In this document: positions 1 through 9,148 of the stretch, in pieces
Layout of the letters: every line of letters begins with the position of its first letter
Position numbering within the stretch: the stretch's first letter is position 1
Origin: Microbulbifer sp. Q7
GTDB lineage: Bacteria; Pseudomonadota; Gammaproteobacteria; Pseudomonadales; Cellvibrionaceae
Assembly: GCF_001639145.1 (NCBI RefSeq)
Contig: NZ_LROY01000002.1
Location: forward strand, 962,501 to 1,026,500
Length of the DNA stretch: 64,000 nucleotides
Reading direction: 5' to 3'
Made by a program: the position numbers and the translations under genes
Notes under the pieces: generated by a model
What the model saw: the letters and a program-made list of their open reading frames with translations, nothing else
Database searches by the model: none
What the model was told of the DNA's origin: nothing

Positions 1-5
1 GCTCA

Positions 6-425
6 ATGCAATTTCGCCGCCAGAATACCGAGCAGGACGGGGTAAACCTCACACCACTGATTGATGTGGTGTTCCTGCTGCTGATCTTCTTTATGGTGTC
101 TACCACCTTTACCAAGGAAAGCCATCTCAAGCTGAATCTTCCGGAGGCCGCGGGTCCGCAGGCAGAAACCCCGCCTTCCACCATCGAAGTGCTGATCAAT
201 GCCGACGGCTCTTACTCCGTGGATGGCCGGGCCCTGATCAACAAGAAGTTGGCCACACTCAAATCTGCACTGTCGGAAGTGTCCGGCGGCGAGTACAATC
301 GCCCGCTGATCATTACCGCAGATGCCACCGCTCAACATCAGGCGGTGGTTCGTGCTATGGATGCCGCGGGGCAGCTGGGATTTGTACACCTCAGCATTAC
401 TACCCGGCAGCCGGACGAACAGTAA
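6..425 (+). CDS. exbD: ExbD/TolR-family biopolymer transport protein
   Basis: This 139-residue protein is a proton-channel subunit that would work with an ExbB/TolQ partner to energise TonB or Tol at the inner membrane. The short cytoplasmic N-terminus is followed by one transmembrane segment at about residues 17-37, carrying the conserved proton-path aspartate D20 in a PLIDVVFLLLIFF stretch. The rest is a periplasmic domain. The ATG lies five bases from the window edge, so an exbB partner would be just outside. It precedes msbA-lpxK-kdsB, an arrangement known from several gammaproteobacteria. ExbD and TolR cannot be separated by sequence alone; the lack of tolA/tolB nearby favours ExbD. Confidence 0.88.
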   Translation: MQFRRQNTEQDGVNLTPLIDVVFLLLIFFMVSTTFTKESHLKLNLPEAAGPQAETPPSTIEVLINADGSYSVDGRALINKKLATLKSALSEVSGGEYNRPLIITADATAQHQAVVRAMDAAGQLGFVHLSITTRQPDEQ

Positions 426-539
426 TCTATAAAGTGTTTAACTGCCGGGCGTGGCACATGCTGCGTGTGCGGTGCATTCGGGGCGGCAGACAGGCCGCTC
501 GCCGTTGCATTGAGCAGAGAACACGCTGCCAAGATATTT

Positions 540-2378
540 ATGGATAAATCTTCCCAGCCGGTGCTGAAGCCCCGGCACGGTGCCAAGACCTATCGCCGTC
601 TCCTCTCATATGCCATCCCCCAGTGGCCGCTGTTTGTGGTCGCTGTATTCGGCTTCCTGCTGTTTTCCAGTATGGAAGTGGTGCTGATCGCGGTCACCGA
701 GCTGCTGCTGGATGCCGTGGGTGCCGGCATTGAGCAGGGCAAAGGGTTTCTCTCCCGCTATGTGGCCGGATTCTTCCCCGGTGGCATCATGCCGCAGGAA
801 ACCGCGCGCTGGCTGGTGCCTTCGGCCATGCTGGTCATCATTATCCTGCGGGCCATTGGTAATTTCATCGGCAGCTACGGGCTCGCCTATGTGGCCCGGG
901 CGGTCATTCACCAGCTTCGCTCCGAGCTGTTCGAGCATATCGGGCAGCTGCCCAGTAGCTACTTTGACCGTTACACCGGCGCTTTCCTGATTTCCAAGGT
1001 TGCCTACAACGTCGAGCAGGTGACCAACTCGATCACCAAGGCGCTGCGGACCCTGATCCGCTCGTCGTTCACGGCCATCGGTCTTCTAACCTACCTGCTG
1101 CTGGTGAACTGGAAGCTCACGCTCACCTTCTTTCTGTTCGTGCCGATCATCGCCGTGATCGTCGCCATTGTCGGACGGCGCTTTCGGAAACTTAGTCACC
1201 GTATCCAGAACACCATGGGCGATGTTACTCACGTCACCCAGGAAGCCATCAATGGCTATGAAGTGGTGCGTATGTACGGCGGCCGCAAGTACGAGAACGC
1301 GCGCTTTCAATCGGCGAGTAACGCCAATCGCCAGCAGTTTATGAAGCTGGTTGTGGCCGACAATGCGAGTGTTTCGGTCATCCAGACCCTGGTGGGCCTG
1401 GCTACCGCCGTACTGGTGTGGTTTGCACTGGCACCCGGCATGGTGGAGTCCATGACTGCGGGGGTGTTCGCGTCGTATATCGGGGCGGCGGCGTCGCTGG
1501 CGAAACCTATTCGCAACCTGTCCGAGGTGTATGCGGAAATCCAGAAAGGGATCGCCGCCGCGGAAAGTATTTTTGAAGTGTTTGATACCCCCAAAGAGTC
1601 GGCAGGTGGCCAGCTGGCATTGCCCAAGCCGGTTACTGGAACAGTCACCTTCGAGCACCTGGTCTTCCGCTATAACGAGGACGGCCCGGATGTGCTGGCC
1701 GATATCGACTTCACTGTGCAGGCGGGGCAGACAGTGGCACTGGTGGGGGCATCCGGCTCGGGCAAGAGCACACTGGTGAGCCTGCTGTCACGGTTTTACG
1801 AGCCCACCGCGGGGCGGATTCTGCTGGATGGTGTCGATATTACCCAGGTGCCGGTTTCTGAGCTGCGGGCGCAGATCAGCCTGGTTTCGCAAAATATTGT
1901 CCTGTTCAACGATACCGTCTTTCGCAACATTGCCTACGGTGAGCTGGAAGGTAAGTCGGAAGCCGAAGTTCAGCGCGCGGTCGATCTGGCCCACGCACGG
2001 GAGTTCATCGACGAGTTGCCCGAGGGGCTCAACACGGTGCTCGGGGATAATGCCCAAATACTGTCGGGCGGCCAGCGCCAGCGCCTGGCGATTGCGCGGG
2101 CACTGCTTAAAGACTCCCCGCTGTTGATTTTGGACGAGGCCACTTCCGCCCTGGACAACGCGTCGGAGCGGCATATCCAGGCGGCGCTGACGGAAGTGAT
2201 GAAGAACCGGACCACCTTTGTGATCGCGCACCGGCTGAGTACGATCGAGAATGCGGATTGCATCCTGGTGATGGATCAGGGGCGCATCGTGGAAAGTGGC
2301 TCCCACCGCGAGCTGTTGGCACAGCGTGGCCGCTACGCGGCGTTGCTGCAGCAGCAGTCCGGCGGTGTGCTCGAATGA
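540..2378 (+). CDS. msbA: Lipid A export ATP-binding/permease MsbA
   Basis: This is an ABC half-transporter of 612 residues that flips core-lipid A across the inner membrane. An N-terminal six-helix transmembrane domain (about residues 20-315) is followed by an ATPase domain with Walker A GASGSGKST, signature LSGGQRQRLAIARAL, Walker B LLILDEATSALD and the switch histidine in IAHRLSTI. I chose the ATG at 540 (MDKSSQP) because it gives the usual MsbA length (E. coli 582); an upstream GTG at 465 would add 25 residues of unlikely sequence. The lpxK gene follows 50 bases downstream, which supports the lipid A assignment over another ABC exporter. Confidence 0.92.
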   Translation: MDKSSQPVLKPRHGAKTYRRLLSYAIPQWPLFVVAVFGFLLFSSMEVVLIAVTELLLDAVGAGIEQGKGFLSRYVAGFFPGGIMPQETARWLVPSAMLVIIILRAIGNFIGSYGLAYVARAVIHQLRSELFEHIGQLPSSYFDRYTGAFLISKVAYNVEQVTNSITKALRTLIRSSFTAIGLLTYLLLVNWKLTLTFFLFVPIIAVIVAIVGRRFRKLSHRIQNTMGDVTHVTQEAINGYEVVRMYGGRKYENARFQSASNANRQQFMKLVVADNASVSVIQTLVGLATAVLVWFALAPGMVESMTAGVFASYIGAAASLAKPIRNLSEVYAEIQKGIAAAESIFEVFDTPKESAGGQLALPKPVTGTVTFEHLVFRYNEDGPDVLADIDFTVQAGQTVALVGASGSGKSTLVSLLSRFYEPTAGRILLDGVDITQVPVSELRAQISLVSQNIVLFNDTVFRNIAYGELEGKSEAEVQRAVDLAHAREFIDELPEGLNTVLGDNAQILSGGQRQRLAIARALLKDSPLLILDEATSALDNASERHIQAALTEVMKNRTTFVIAHRLSTIENADCILVMDQGRIVESGSHRELLAQRGRYAALLQQQSGGVLE

Positions 2379-2428
2379 CATCTTGGTGGACGATATAACT
2401 CATAACAGGGACAGGAGCGCATCGAGCC

Positions 2429-3460
2429 ATGTCGCTTGAAAACTGGTTAAACAAACGTTGGTATCCCGCCGTAGACGGCGGCAGTGACAGCAGCATGCCG
2501 CTGCCCCTGCTCGCGCCCCTGGAGCTGGTTTTTCGTCACGGTAGCCGCCTGCGCAAGCTGCGCAATCCGCCGGAGCCACTGCCGGTACCAGTGATTGTGG
2601 TGGGTAACATCACCGTGGGCGGTGCAGGGAAAACCCCGCTGGTTGCCGAGCTCGGCCGCTGGCTACAGGAGCGCGGACACAAGCCCGGAATTATCAGCCG
2701 TGGCTACGGCGGGCGCGCCAAATATTACCCCTACAACGTCACCGCTCAGTCACACCCTTTGGAGTCCGGTGATGAACCGCTGATGCTGCACCTCATGACC
2801 GGCCTGCCGGTGATGGTTTCGCCCAAGCGGGCGGAGGCGGCGAGGGCGCTGATCGATCAGCACGGTTGCGACGTGATTCTGTCGGATGATGGTCTGCAGC
2901 ATTATGGCCTGTGGCGCAGCATGGAAATTTGCGTGGTGGACGGCCAACGTGGGCTTGGCAACGAGCATCTGTTGCCCCGTGGGCCCCTGCGTGAATCCCC
3001 GGAAAGACTCGACAGTGTCGACATGGTGGTCGTCAATGGGGCGCCCGTCCCGATGACAGAATCTCAGTGCGGTGACAAGGCGGACTTCGTGATGGAGTTG
3101 GAGCCCGCGTTGTGGCATCAATTCAATCTTGATCAGACATCGACGCTCAAACTGGCGTCCGGGCCGGAGGTTGGGCCTTGCCATGGCGTCGCCGCCATCG
3201 GAAACCCCCAGCGCTTCTTTAACGCGCTTAGGCAGCTTGGCTACGCGGTAATGGAAATGCCGTTTCCCGATCACCACCAGTACTCCCAGCAGGAGTTGCA
3301 ACTGGACGGGGAGACCCCGGTCATCATGACCATGAAAGACGCGGTCAAGTGCCGCGACTTCTGGCAAAGCCACTGGTGGGCCCTGGAGGCCAGGGCGCAG
3401 CTGCCAGACCTGTTTTATCAACGCATTCACCATCACCTTGAGAGTTTCCAGCCCGCATGA
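2429..3460 (+). CDS. lpxK: Tetraacyldisaccharide 4'-kinase LpxK
   Basis: LpxK phosphorylates the 4' position of the lipid A disaccharide precursor at the inner membrane. The 343-residue protein has the family's Walker A-like loop ([13 protein letters not shown], about residues 58-70) and the downstream SDDGLQHY motif (about residues 151-158). An N-terminal hydrophobic stretch fits membrane association. An AGGAG sits 12 bases before the ATG. The stop overlaps the kdsB start by four bases (ATGA), so translation is probably coupled. The small ycaR/Trm112-like gene found between lpxK and kdsB in many relatives is absent. Confidence 0.93.
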   Translation: MSLENWLNKRWYPAVDGGSDSSMPLPLLAPLELVFRHGSRLRKLRNPPEPLPVPVIVVGNITVGGAGKTPLVAELGRWLQERGHKPGIISRGYGGRAKYYPYNVTAQSHPLESGDEPLMLHLMTGLPVMVSPKRAEAARALIDQHGCDVILSDDGLQHYGLWRSMEICVVDGQRGLGNEHLLPRGPLRESPERLDSVDMVVVNGAPVPMTESQCGDKADFVMELEPALWHQFNLDQTSTLKLASGPEVGPCHGVAAIGNPQRFFNALRQLGYAVMEMPFPDHHQYSQQELQLDGETPVIMTMKDAVKCRDFWQSHWWALEARAQLPDLFYQRIHHHLESFQPA

Positions 3461-4230
3461 CCGATTCCAGCAACCCTGAATTTGACGTCATCATTCCCGC
3501 CCGATTTGGCTCCAGCCGCCTGCCGGGCAAGCCGTTGGCAGACATTGCCGGCAAGCCGATGGTACAGCGGGTATTTGAGCGTGCGCAGGCGAGTGCCGCT
3601 CAGCGAGTGATTGTGGCGACGGACGATGCGCGTGTTGCGGATACCGTGCGGGGATTTGGTGGTGAGGTGTGCATGACCAGCCCTGACCACGCCTCCGGTA
3701 CTGACCGCCTGCAGGAAGTGGCGACCATTCTCGGGGTCGCAGATGATCGTATTCTGGTGAATGTGCAGGGGGATGAACCCTTGATTCCGCCCGCAGTAAT
3801 CAATCAGGTGGCGCGCAACCTGGCAGAAAACACCGCCGCGGGCGTTGCCACATTAGCGGAACCTATTTTGTCGGCAGACGATTTTTTAAATCCTAATATC
3901 GTCAAGGTGGTGACCGAGGGTTCCGGCCTCGCACGCTATTTCTCCCGTGCGCCCATCCCTTGGCCAAGAGACGCATTTTCGGTGGACCGGCAGTCACTGC
4001 CTGCCGGGCTGAATCCGCGCCGCCATATTGGCATCTATGCTTACCGGGCGGGTTTGCTGAACCTGTTTGTCAGTTGGCCGATGGCGCCGATTGAGCAGTT
4101 CGAGGCTCTGGAGCAACTGCGGTTCCTGTACAACGGCCATGGGATTCATGTGGCCGATGCCTGCGAAGAGGTACCCGGCGGCGTCGACACCGCGCAGGAT
4201 CTCGAGCGGATGCAAGCGTACTTTGGCTGA
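3457..4230 (+). CDS. kdsB: 3-deoxy-manno-octulosonate cytidylyltransferase KdsB
   Basis: KdsB makes CMP-Kdo, the activated sugar for the LPS inner core, from CTP and Kdo in the cytoplasm. The 257-residue length is typical. The N-terminal nucleotide-binding signature is clear ([17 protein letters not shown]), followed by [14 protein letters not shown] and the C-terminal HIGIYAYR and VPGGVDT motifs, all family hallmarks. It overlaps lpxK by four bases and belongs to the same LPS transcription unit. The gene for a low-molecular-weight phosphotyrosine phosphatase that lies between kdsB and murB in Pseudomonas is missing; murB follows after 92 bases. Confidence 0.94.
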   Translation: MTDSSNPEFDVIIPARFGSSRLPGKPLADIAGKPMVQRVFERAQASAAQRVIVATDDARVADTVRGFGGEVCMTSPDHASGTDRLQEVATILGVADDRILVNVQGDEPLIPPAVINQVARNLAENTAAGVATLAEPILSADDFLNPNIVKVVTEGSGLARYFSRAPIPWPRDAFSVDRQSLPAGLNPRRHIGIYAYRAGLLNLFVSWPMAPIEQFEALEQLRFLYNGHGIHVADACEEVPGGVDTAQDLERMQAYFG

Positions 4231-4322
4231 CCGAATGACTGCAGTACGCCTTGTCTTCGCAGCTGTATGGCAGCGGCCGTAGCGGCGACGCCAATCCGCC
4301 CCTGGGATTAGACCGGTATCCA

Positions 4323-5339
4323 ATGATTCAGCCTGACGTAGATTTACAGCCCTATAACACCATGACGATTGCCGCGCGTGCGAAGTACTTCTGCGCAGCA
4401 ACCTCATTGGATGAAGTGCGGGAGGCGTTACAGTTTGCCCGCGAGCAGGGGCTTCCGATATTGCCCCTGGGCGGTGGCAGCAACATTGTATTAACCGCTG
4501 ACTTCCCAGGCCTGGCGCTGCATCTTGGTATGCAGGGGCTCGAATTTGAGCCTGCCGGTGATGGTGTCCGAATCCGCGCATCCGCCGGGGAAAACTGGCA
4601 TCAGCTGGTCATGAAAAGTGTCGAGCTTGGCTACGGTGGGCTGGAAAACCTCGCGTTGATTCCCGGCAATATTGGTGCCGCCCCCATTCAAAATATTGGT
4701 GCCTATGGCGTCGAGTTGAAAGATACCTTTGAACGCCTCACCGCAATCGATGTGCGCACCGGCGAGCTTGTTTCTTTCACGGCTGAGCAGTGCAAGTTCG
4801 GCTATCGCGACAGTATTTTTAAGGGGCCGGCGAAAGACCAGTATCTGATCTGCGAGGTGGTGCTCAAGCTACCCGGTGATTGGCAGCGTCACATTGCCTA
4901 CCCCGCGTTGCAGCAGTATTTTTCCGAACATGGTTTTCCACTTGATCAGCTTACCCCGGCGCAGGTCGCCGCCGCGGTGATCGATATCCGCAACAGCAAG
5001 TTGCCCAATCCGGTAGAGATTCCCAACGCTGGCAGTTTCTTCAAGAACCCGGTAGTGGATGAAAGTCTCTATCATTCGCTCAAGGCCGAGCATCCGGAAC
5101 TGGTTGCTTTCACTGCCGCAGACGGTTGGAAGCTGGCCGCCGGCTGGTTGATTGATCAGGCCGGTTGGCGGGGCTTTTCCAGAAATGGGGTAGGGGTGCA
5201 TGATCGCCAGGCGCTGGTGCTGGTCAACCCCGGGCACCGGTGTGGCAGCGAAGTGATTAACCTGGCCGGAGAGATCGCCCGTGATGTACAAAAAAAGTTT
5301 GGCGTAACTCTTGAACCCGAGCCGAGGTTTTATCCCTGA
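4323..5339 (+). CDS. murB: UDP-N-acetylenolpyruvoylglucosamine reductase MurB
   Basis: MurB reduces UDP-GlcNAc-enolpyruvate to UDP-MurNAc with NADPH and FAD, the second step of peptidoglycan precursor synthesis. The 338-residue product matches type I MurB (E. coli 342). The N-terminal YNTMTIAARA and LGGGSNI motifs, the NIGAAPIQNIGAYG FAD-binding region, the catalytic serine in PNAGSFFKNP and the C-terminal glutamate of LEPEPRF are all visible. The ATG at 4323 is preferred because homologous sequence begins at MIQPDVDLQPYNT; an in-frame start at 4251 would add 24 residues of unrelated sequence. It is the last gene of the envelope run. Confidence 0.92.
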   Translation: MIQPDVDLQPYNTMTIAARAKYFCAATSLDEVREALQFAREQGLPILPLGGGSNIVLTADFPGLALHLGMQGLEFEPAGDGVRIRASAGENWHQLVMKSVELGYGGLENLALIPGNIGAAPIQNIGAYGVELKDTFERLTAIDVRTGELVSFTAEQCKFGYRDSIFKGPAKDQYLICEVVLKLPGDWQRHIAYPALQQYFSEHGFPLDQLTPAQVAAAVIDIRNSKLPNPVEIPNAGSFFKNPVVDESLYHSLKAEHPELVAFTAADGWKLAAGWLIDQAGWRGFSRNGVGVHDRQALVLVNPGHRCGSEVINLAGEIARDVQKKFGVTLEPEPRFYP

Positions 5340-5766
5340 CCCGGTGTCTTTCGAATCTCAGGCTGAATGACCCTTTTGGACTATTTTTCCACGGTTTTTT
5401 TGGAACGAAAATGAGTCCCATTACCGAGAGTCACGGCACCGCCATTATTTCCCCCAACGAATTTCGCCGCTGAACCGGAGCCAAAGCCGGCACGCGTGAA
5501 CTGCGCGGATGATTCAACTGGTTCTGGTTTGCTGGCGTTATTTTATTTTGCAGAATGGGCAAAATTTTCCTGTTTCCTCTCCGTGCTCCATCGGCGAACC
5601 CGCTTTGCACCACGACGTTTGTCTGGTATGTTCACGGAGGGCTCTGTGGATGGATCTTTGCGGGCTTAACCCGCTGAGCAATAACAAAAAACACGGTTTT
5701 GTGCAGGACAGATTTAGTAGGAAATTCTTGCGCAAGGCTGACTGAAAATCCGTGGTTGGGGCTAAT
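5340..5766. other. Intergenic region upstream of uvrY
   Basis: No convincing gene is seen in these 427 bases. There is a small stem-loop (GCGGGCTTAACCCGC, 5668-5682), and open frames of 20 and 78 codons that have no recognisable motif. It probably holds the uvrY promoter and 5' leader, but I could not identify a clear -35/-10 pair. Confidence 0.4.
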
Positions 5767-6411
5767 TTGATAAAAGTCTTAGTGGTAGACGATCACGACC
5801 TGGTGCGAATGGGTATTTCGCGCATGTTAGGTGACGTCGACGATATCCAAGTAGTTGGCGAGGCCAAGAGTGGTGAAGACGCCATTGCCTTCGTCCGGGA
5901 GACAGCGGTAGACGTCATTCTCATGGACGTTCGCATGCCCGGCATGGGAGGGCTCGAAGCCACCCGCAAGCTCATTCCTCGCTTTCCTCAGGCGAAGGTT
6001 ATCGCGGTGAGTGCGCTCGACGACGACCTCTTCCCGAGTCGCCTGATTCAGGCTGGTGCTTCTGGCTATGTGACCAAGGGTGCCGATCTCGAGGAGATGG
6101 TCAGGGCGATTCACTCGGTCGTTGCCGGGGAAACCTACATTAGTAGCTCCATGGCCACCAAATTGGCTCTGCGCAGTGTGAGTGGCGGCGGATCCCCGTT
6201 TGAGGATCTTTCGGAGCGAGAGCTGCAGACCGCGGTGATGATCGTGAATGGCAACAAGGTTGCAGAGATTGCTGAGACACTTTCGGTCAGTCCGAAAACG
6301 GTCAACACCTACCGATACCGAATTTTTGAGAAGCTCGGCTTGCATTCTGATGTGGAGCTCACGCTTCTGGCGGTCAAACACAACGTCCTGGACCCGGAAG
6401 AGGCGGTTTAA
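5767..6411 (+). CDS. uvrY: GacA/UvrY-type response regulator
   Basis: This is a NarL/FixJ response regulator, the output partner of a BarA/GacS kinase, usually controlling Csr/Rsm small RNAs. The receiver domain (1-120) has the acidic pair in VVDDHD, phospho-acceptor Asp in ILMDVRMPG and Lys in YVTKGA. The LuxR-type helix-turn-helix (about 145-205) reads LSERELQTAVMIVNGNKV and SPKTVNTYRYRIFEKL, which is specific to the GacA/UvrY group. I chose the TTG at 5767 because it gives the family N-terminus (IKVLVVDDHD) and has a GGGG six bases before it; a GTG at 5752 is the alternative. It sits upstream of uvrC as in many gammaproteobacteria. Confidence 0.88.
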   Translation: MIKVLVVDDHDLVRMGISRMLGDVDDIQVVGEAKSGEDAIAFVRETAVDVILMDVRMPGMGGLEATRKLIPRFPQAKVIAVSALDDDLFPSRLIQAGASGYVTKGADLEEMVRAIHSVVAGETYISSSMATKLALRSVSGGGSPFEDLSERELQTAVMIVNGNKVAEIAETLSVSPKTVNTYRYRIFEKLGLHSDVELTLLAVKHNVLDPEEAV

Positions 6412-6490
6412 TTTGCCTTAAACTGCGATTGGGCATGCCGCAACCGTGGCATAATCGGTCCTGAACCCAGACAACGCGATCGTTTTTTCT

Positions 6491-6521
6491 AACAGGGGCC
6501 TGAACGGCCCCTGTTTTGTTT
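6491..6521 (+). terminator. Rho-independent terminator between uvrY and uvrC
   Basis: A ten-base-pair stem, AACAGGGGCC with GGCCCCTGTT and a five-base loop (TGAAC), is followed by a T-rich tail (TTGTTTT). It ends about 18 bases before the uvrC start, so it would separate uvrY from uvrC or act as an attenuator. Confidence 0.75.
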
Positions 6522-6538
6522 TGGCATAAGTACACGCA

Positions 6539-8353
6539 ATGTTCGACAGCAAACGCTTTCTCACAACTGTTACCCGCAAACCTGGTGTGTATCAGATGTT
6601 TGACGACCAGGGTAAGGTGCTGTACGTGGGTAAGGCCAAAAACCTGCGTAATCGTCTCAGCAGTTATTTCCGGGCCAGCGGGCTGACCGCAAAAACCATG
6701 GCACTGGTGGAAAAGATTGCGGACATTGAGGTTACGGTAACGCGCAGTGAGACAGAGGCGCTGGTACTTGAGCAAAGCCTGATTAAGTCTCAGCGTCCGC
6801 CCTACAATGTCATGCTGAAAGATGACAAGGGCTACCCCTATATCTTTCTGTCCAGCAAAGATACCTTTCCGCGCATTGCCTTTCACCGCGGTGCCAAACG
6901 CAAGAAGGGCGATTATTTTGGCCCGTTTCCCAATGCATCCTCGGTGAGAGACAGTCTCAATTTTCTGCAAAAAACCTTTCGGATCCGGACCTGCGAAGAC
7001 AGTGTTTTTGCCAACCGTTCCCGACCCTGCCTGCAATATCAGATCGAGCGTTGCACCGCGCCCTGTGTAGACTTTATAGACCCGGAAGATTATCAGGCGG
7101 ATGTGCGGCACGCGCAGATGTTTCTTGCCGGTAAAAGCGACAGCATTATCCGCGAGCTCGCCGATGAGATGGAGAAGGCATCCATGGAGCTGGCGTTTGA
7201 GAAGGCGGCGCGGTTGCGGGATCAGATCGTTGCGCTGCGGCGATTGCAATCCGACCAGGTTGCCGAGAGCGGCGGTGCAGATGTGGACGTGCTTGGGGTC
7301 GCGACTTCCGGCGGGATCTGCTGTGTCCATGTGTTGTTTGTACGCCAGGGAAGAATCCTCGGCAGCCGAAGTTACTACCCCAGCGAAAAGCTCGGCCTGG
7401 ATGATGCCGCCTTGCTGTCTGCCTTCATTCCCCAGTTCTACCTGGGCACCAGTAGGGAGCTTCCCCGCCAGATTCTGGTGTCGGAGCCATTGGACGACTT
7501 AGAGGCTTTGCAGCAGGCACTGACCAAGCAGGCGGGGAAAGACATCCAAGTCGTGCATCGCCTGCGGGGTAATCGCGCTACCTGGGTCGAGATGGCGCAG
7601 CAGGCGGCCAGCCAGAACCTGCAGAGCCGCACCGCATCACAACAAAAGCTGCAAGACCGGTTCGAAAACCTGCAGGAAGTACTGCGGCTCGATGGGCTAC
7701 CCGAGCGCCTCGAATGTTTCGATATCAGTCACTCCAGTGGTGAGGCGACGGTGGCGTCCTGCGTGGTGTTTGACACCGGTGGCCCGGTAAAATCCGACTA
7801 CCGCCGCTTCAATATTGAGGACATTACCGCCGGCGACGATTATGCGGCAATGAGCCAGGCCCTGAAGCGTCGCTACACCCGCTTGTCGAATGGTGAGGGG
7901 CGGTTTCCGAATATCCTGCTCATCGACGGAGGCAAGGGGCAGGTGACCCAGGCTGTGGATGCCCTGAACCAGCTCGGCGTCACCGGTGTGCAGATTATTG
8001 GCGTGTCCAAGGGGACCACCCGGAAAGCGGGCTTTGAGACCCTGCATGTGGTTGCCGAAGGCCGTGAGTTGGTACTGGGGGCCGATTCTCCCGCTTTGCA
8101 CCTCATCCAGCAGGTGCGGGACGAAGCCCACCGGTTTGCTATCACCGGGCACCGGCAGCGCCGTGACAAAAAGCGTCGCGAATCCCCGCTGGAAGGCATA
8201 CCGGGTGTCGGTCCAGCGCGGCGGCGGGCGCTACTGCGCCATTTTGGGGGGCTGCAAGAGATTATGCGCGCTTCCGTGAATGAGCTATCCAGTGTTGAGG
8301 GCGTGAGCCGCAAACTTGCTCAGGATATATACTCGACCCTGCACAACGAATAG
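6539..8353 (+). CDS. uvrC: UvrABC excinuclease subunit C
   Basis: UvrC makes the two incisions flanking bulky DNA lesions during nucleotide excision repair. The 604-residue protein has the N-terminal GIY-YIG nuclease domain (GVYQMFDDQGKVLYVGKAK, about residues 16-34), a UVR motif for UvrB contact (about 195-235), the RNase H-like second nuclease domain (CFDISHSSGE, LLIDGGKGQ) and C-terminal helix-hairpin-helix motifs (IPGVGPARRRALLRHFGG). The length is normal. Its ATG is only about 18 bases after a terminator hairpin, so its promoter is either inside uvrY or overlaps that hairpin. pgsA follows at 98 bases. Confidence 0.95.
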   Translation: MFDSKRFLTTVTRKPGVYQMFDDQGKVLYVGKAKNLRNRLSSYFRASGLTAKTMALVEKIADIEVTVTRSETEALVLEQSLIKSQRPPYNVMLKDDKGYPYIFLSSKDTFPRIAFHRGAKRKKGDYFGPFPNASSVRDSLNFLQKTFRIRTCEDSVFANRSRPCLQYQIERCTAPCVDFIDPEDYQADVRHAQMFLAGKSDSIIRELADEMEKASMELAFEKAARLRDQIVALRRLQSDQVAESGGADVDVLGVATSGGICCVHVLFVRQGRILGSRSYYPSEKLGLDDAALLSAFIPQFYLGTSRELPRQILVSEPLDDLEALQQALTKQAGKDIQVVHRLRGNRATWVEMAQQAASQNLQSRTASQQKLQDRFENLQEVLRLDGLPERLECFDISHSSGEATVASCVVFDTGGPVKSDYRRFNIEDITAGDDYAAMSQALKRRYTRLSNGEGRFPNILLIDGGKGQVTQAVDALNQLGVTGVQIIGVSKGTTRKAGFETLHVVAEGRELVLGADSPALHLIQQVRDEAHRFAITGHRQRRDKKRRESPLEGIPGVGPARRRALLRHFGGLQEIMRASVNELSSVEGVSRKLAQDIYSTLHNE

Positions 8354-8451
8354 AGCAGCGGAAATACCTCACCGACGTTTATTTTTTTGTCTCAGGTTGC
8401 TAAGTTACGCACTGCCGACGATGTGTGTTCCCGGACAGTAGAAGGACCAGC

Positions 8452-9024
8452 ATGACCCTAGCCAATCAATTGACCTTGCTGCGCGTAGCGCTAATTCCGG
8501 TTTTCGTGCTGGTATTTTATCTTCCGTACAATTGGAGCTATATCGCCTCAGCGCTCATATTTTCCATTGCCGCCGCGACGGACTGGCTGGATGGCTACAT
8601 CGCCCGCAAATTGAATCAAAGCACGCCGTTCGGGGCTTTTCTCGATCCCGTCGCTGACAAGTTGATGGTGGCTACGGCTCTGGTTTTGCTGGTGGATTTG
8701 CATAATCACCGTCTGTTTACCATCGCGGCAGCGGTGATTATTGGCCGGGAGATTGCTGTATCGGCACTGCGAGAGTGGATGGCCGAGCTTGGGCAGCGCA
8801 ACAGTGTCGCGGTCTCATTTATCGGTAAGATCAAAACCACCGCCCAGATGGCGGCAATCATCGTACTTCTGGCGTTTGATGTGCGGGAGTTCCCGATCAT
8901 GGAAACCATCGGTTATGTGTTGCTGTACATCGCCGCTGCGCTGACGCTCTGGACCATGGTGCTGTACATTCGCGCTGCCTGGCCGGCACTTACCGCTGAC
9001 CCTGTCGATGATTCTGAAGGCTGA
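8452..9024 (+). CDS. pgsA: CDP-diacylglycerol-glycerol-3-phosphate 3-phosphatidyltransferase
   Basis: PgsA makes phosphatidylglycerol phosphate in the inner membrane, the committed step to phosphatidylglycerol and cardiolipin. The 190-residue protein carries the CDP-alcohol phosphotransferase motif as DWLDGYIAR followed by [10 protein letters not shown] and has about five hydrophobic segments. The ATG at 8452 is preceded by GAAGGA and matches the family N-terminus ([24 protein letters not shown]); an upstream GTG at 8425 is unlikely. uvrY-uvrC-pgsA is a conserved neighbourhood, and in E. coli tRNA-Gly/Cys/Leu genes follow; here Cys and Leu tRNAs lie 2.7 kb further on in opposite orientation. 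Confidence 0.93.
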   Translation: MTLANQLTLLRVALIPVFVLVFYLPYNWSYIASALIFSIAAATDWLDGYIARKLNQSTPFGAFLDPVADKLMVATALVLLVDLHNHRLFTIAAAVIIGREIAVSALREWMAELGQRNSVAVSFIGKIKTTAQMAAIIVLLAFDVREFPIMETIGYVLLYIAAALTLWTMVLYIRAAWPALTADPVDDSEG

Positions 9025-9085
9025 TTGGTAGTACACCTCGTAGGGCCGGCACCGGCAGAGGCCTAACGCAGCTCGCCAGCCCCAC

Positions 9086-9116
9086 AAAAAAAGCCCCCGT
9101 CAGGGGGCTTTGCTGT
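9086..9116. terminator. Bidirectional terminator between pgsA and the subtilase gene
   Basis: The stem AGCCCCC/GGGGGCT with a short GTCA loop is flanked by an A-run on the left and a T-rich stretch on the right. It lies between two convergent genes and can serve both. Confidence 0.75.
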
Positions 9117-9148
9117 TTCTGAAGTAAGGCGTTTTTTTGACTCTCTCC

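Noticed and set aside
5509..5745. A 78-codon frame upstream of uvrY
   Set aside because: No ribosome binding site, no motif and an unusual Cys-rich composition.
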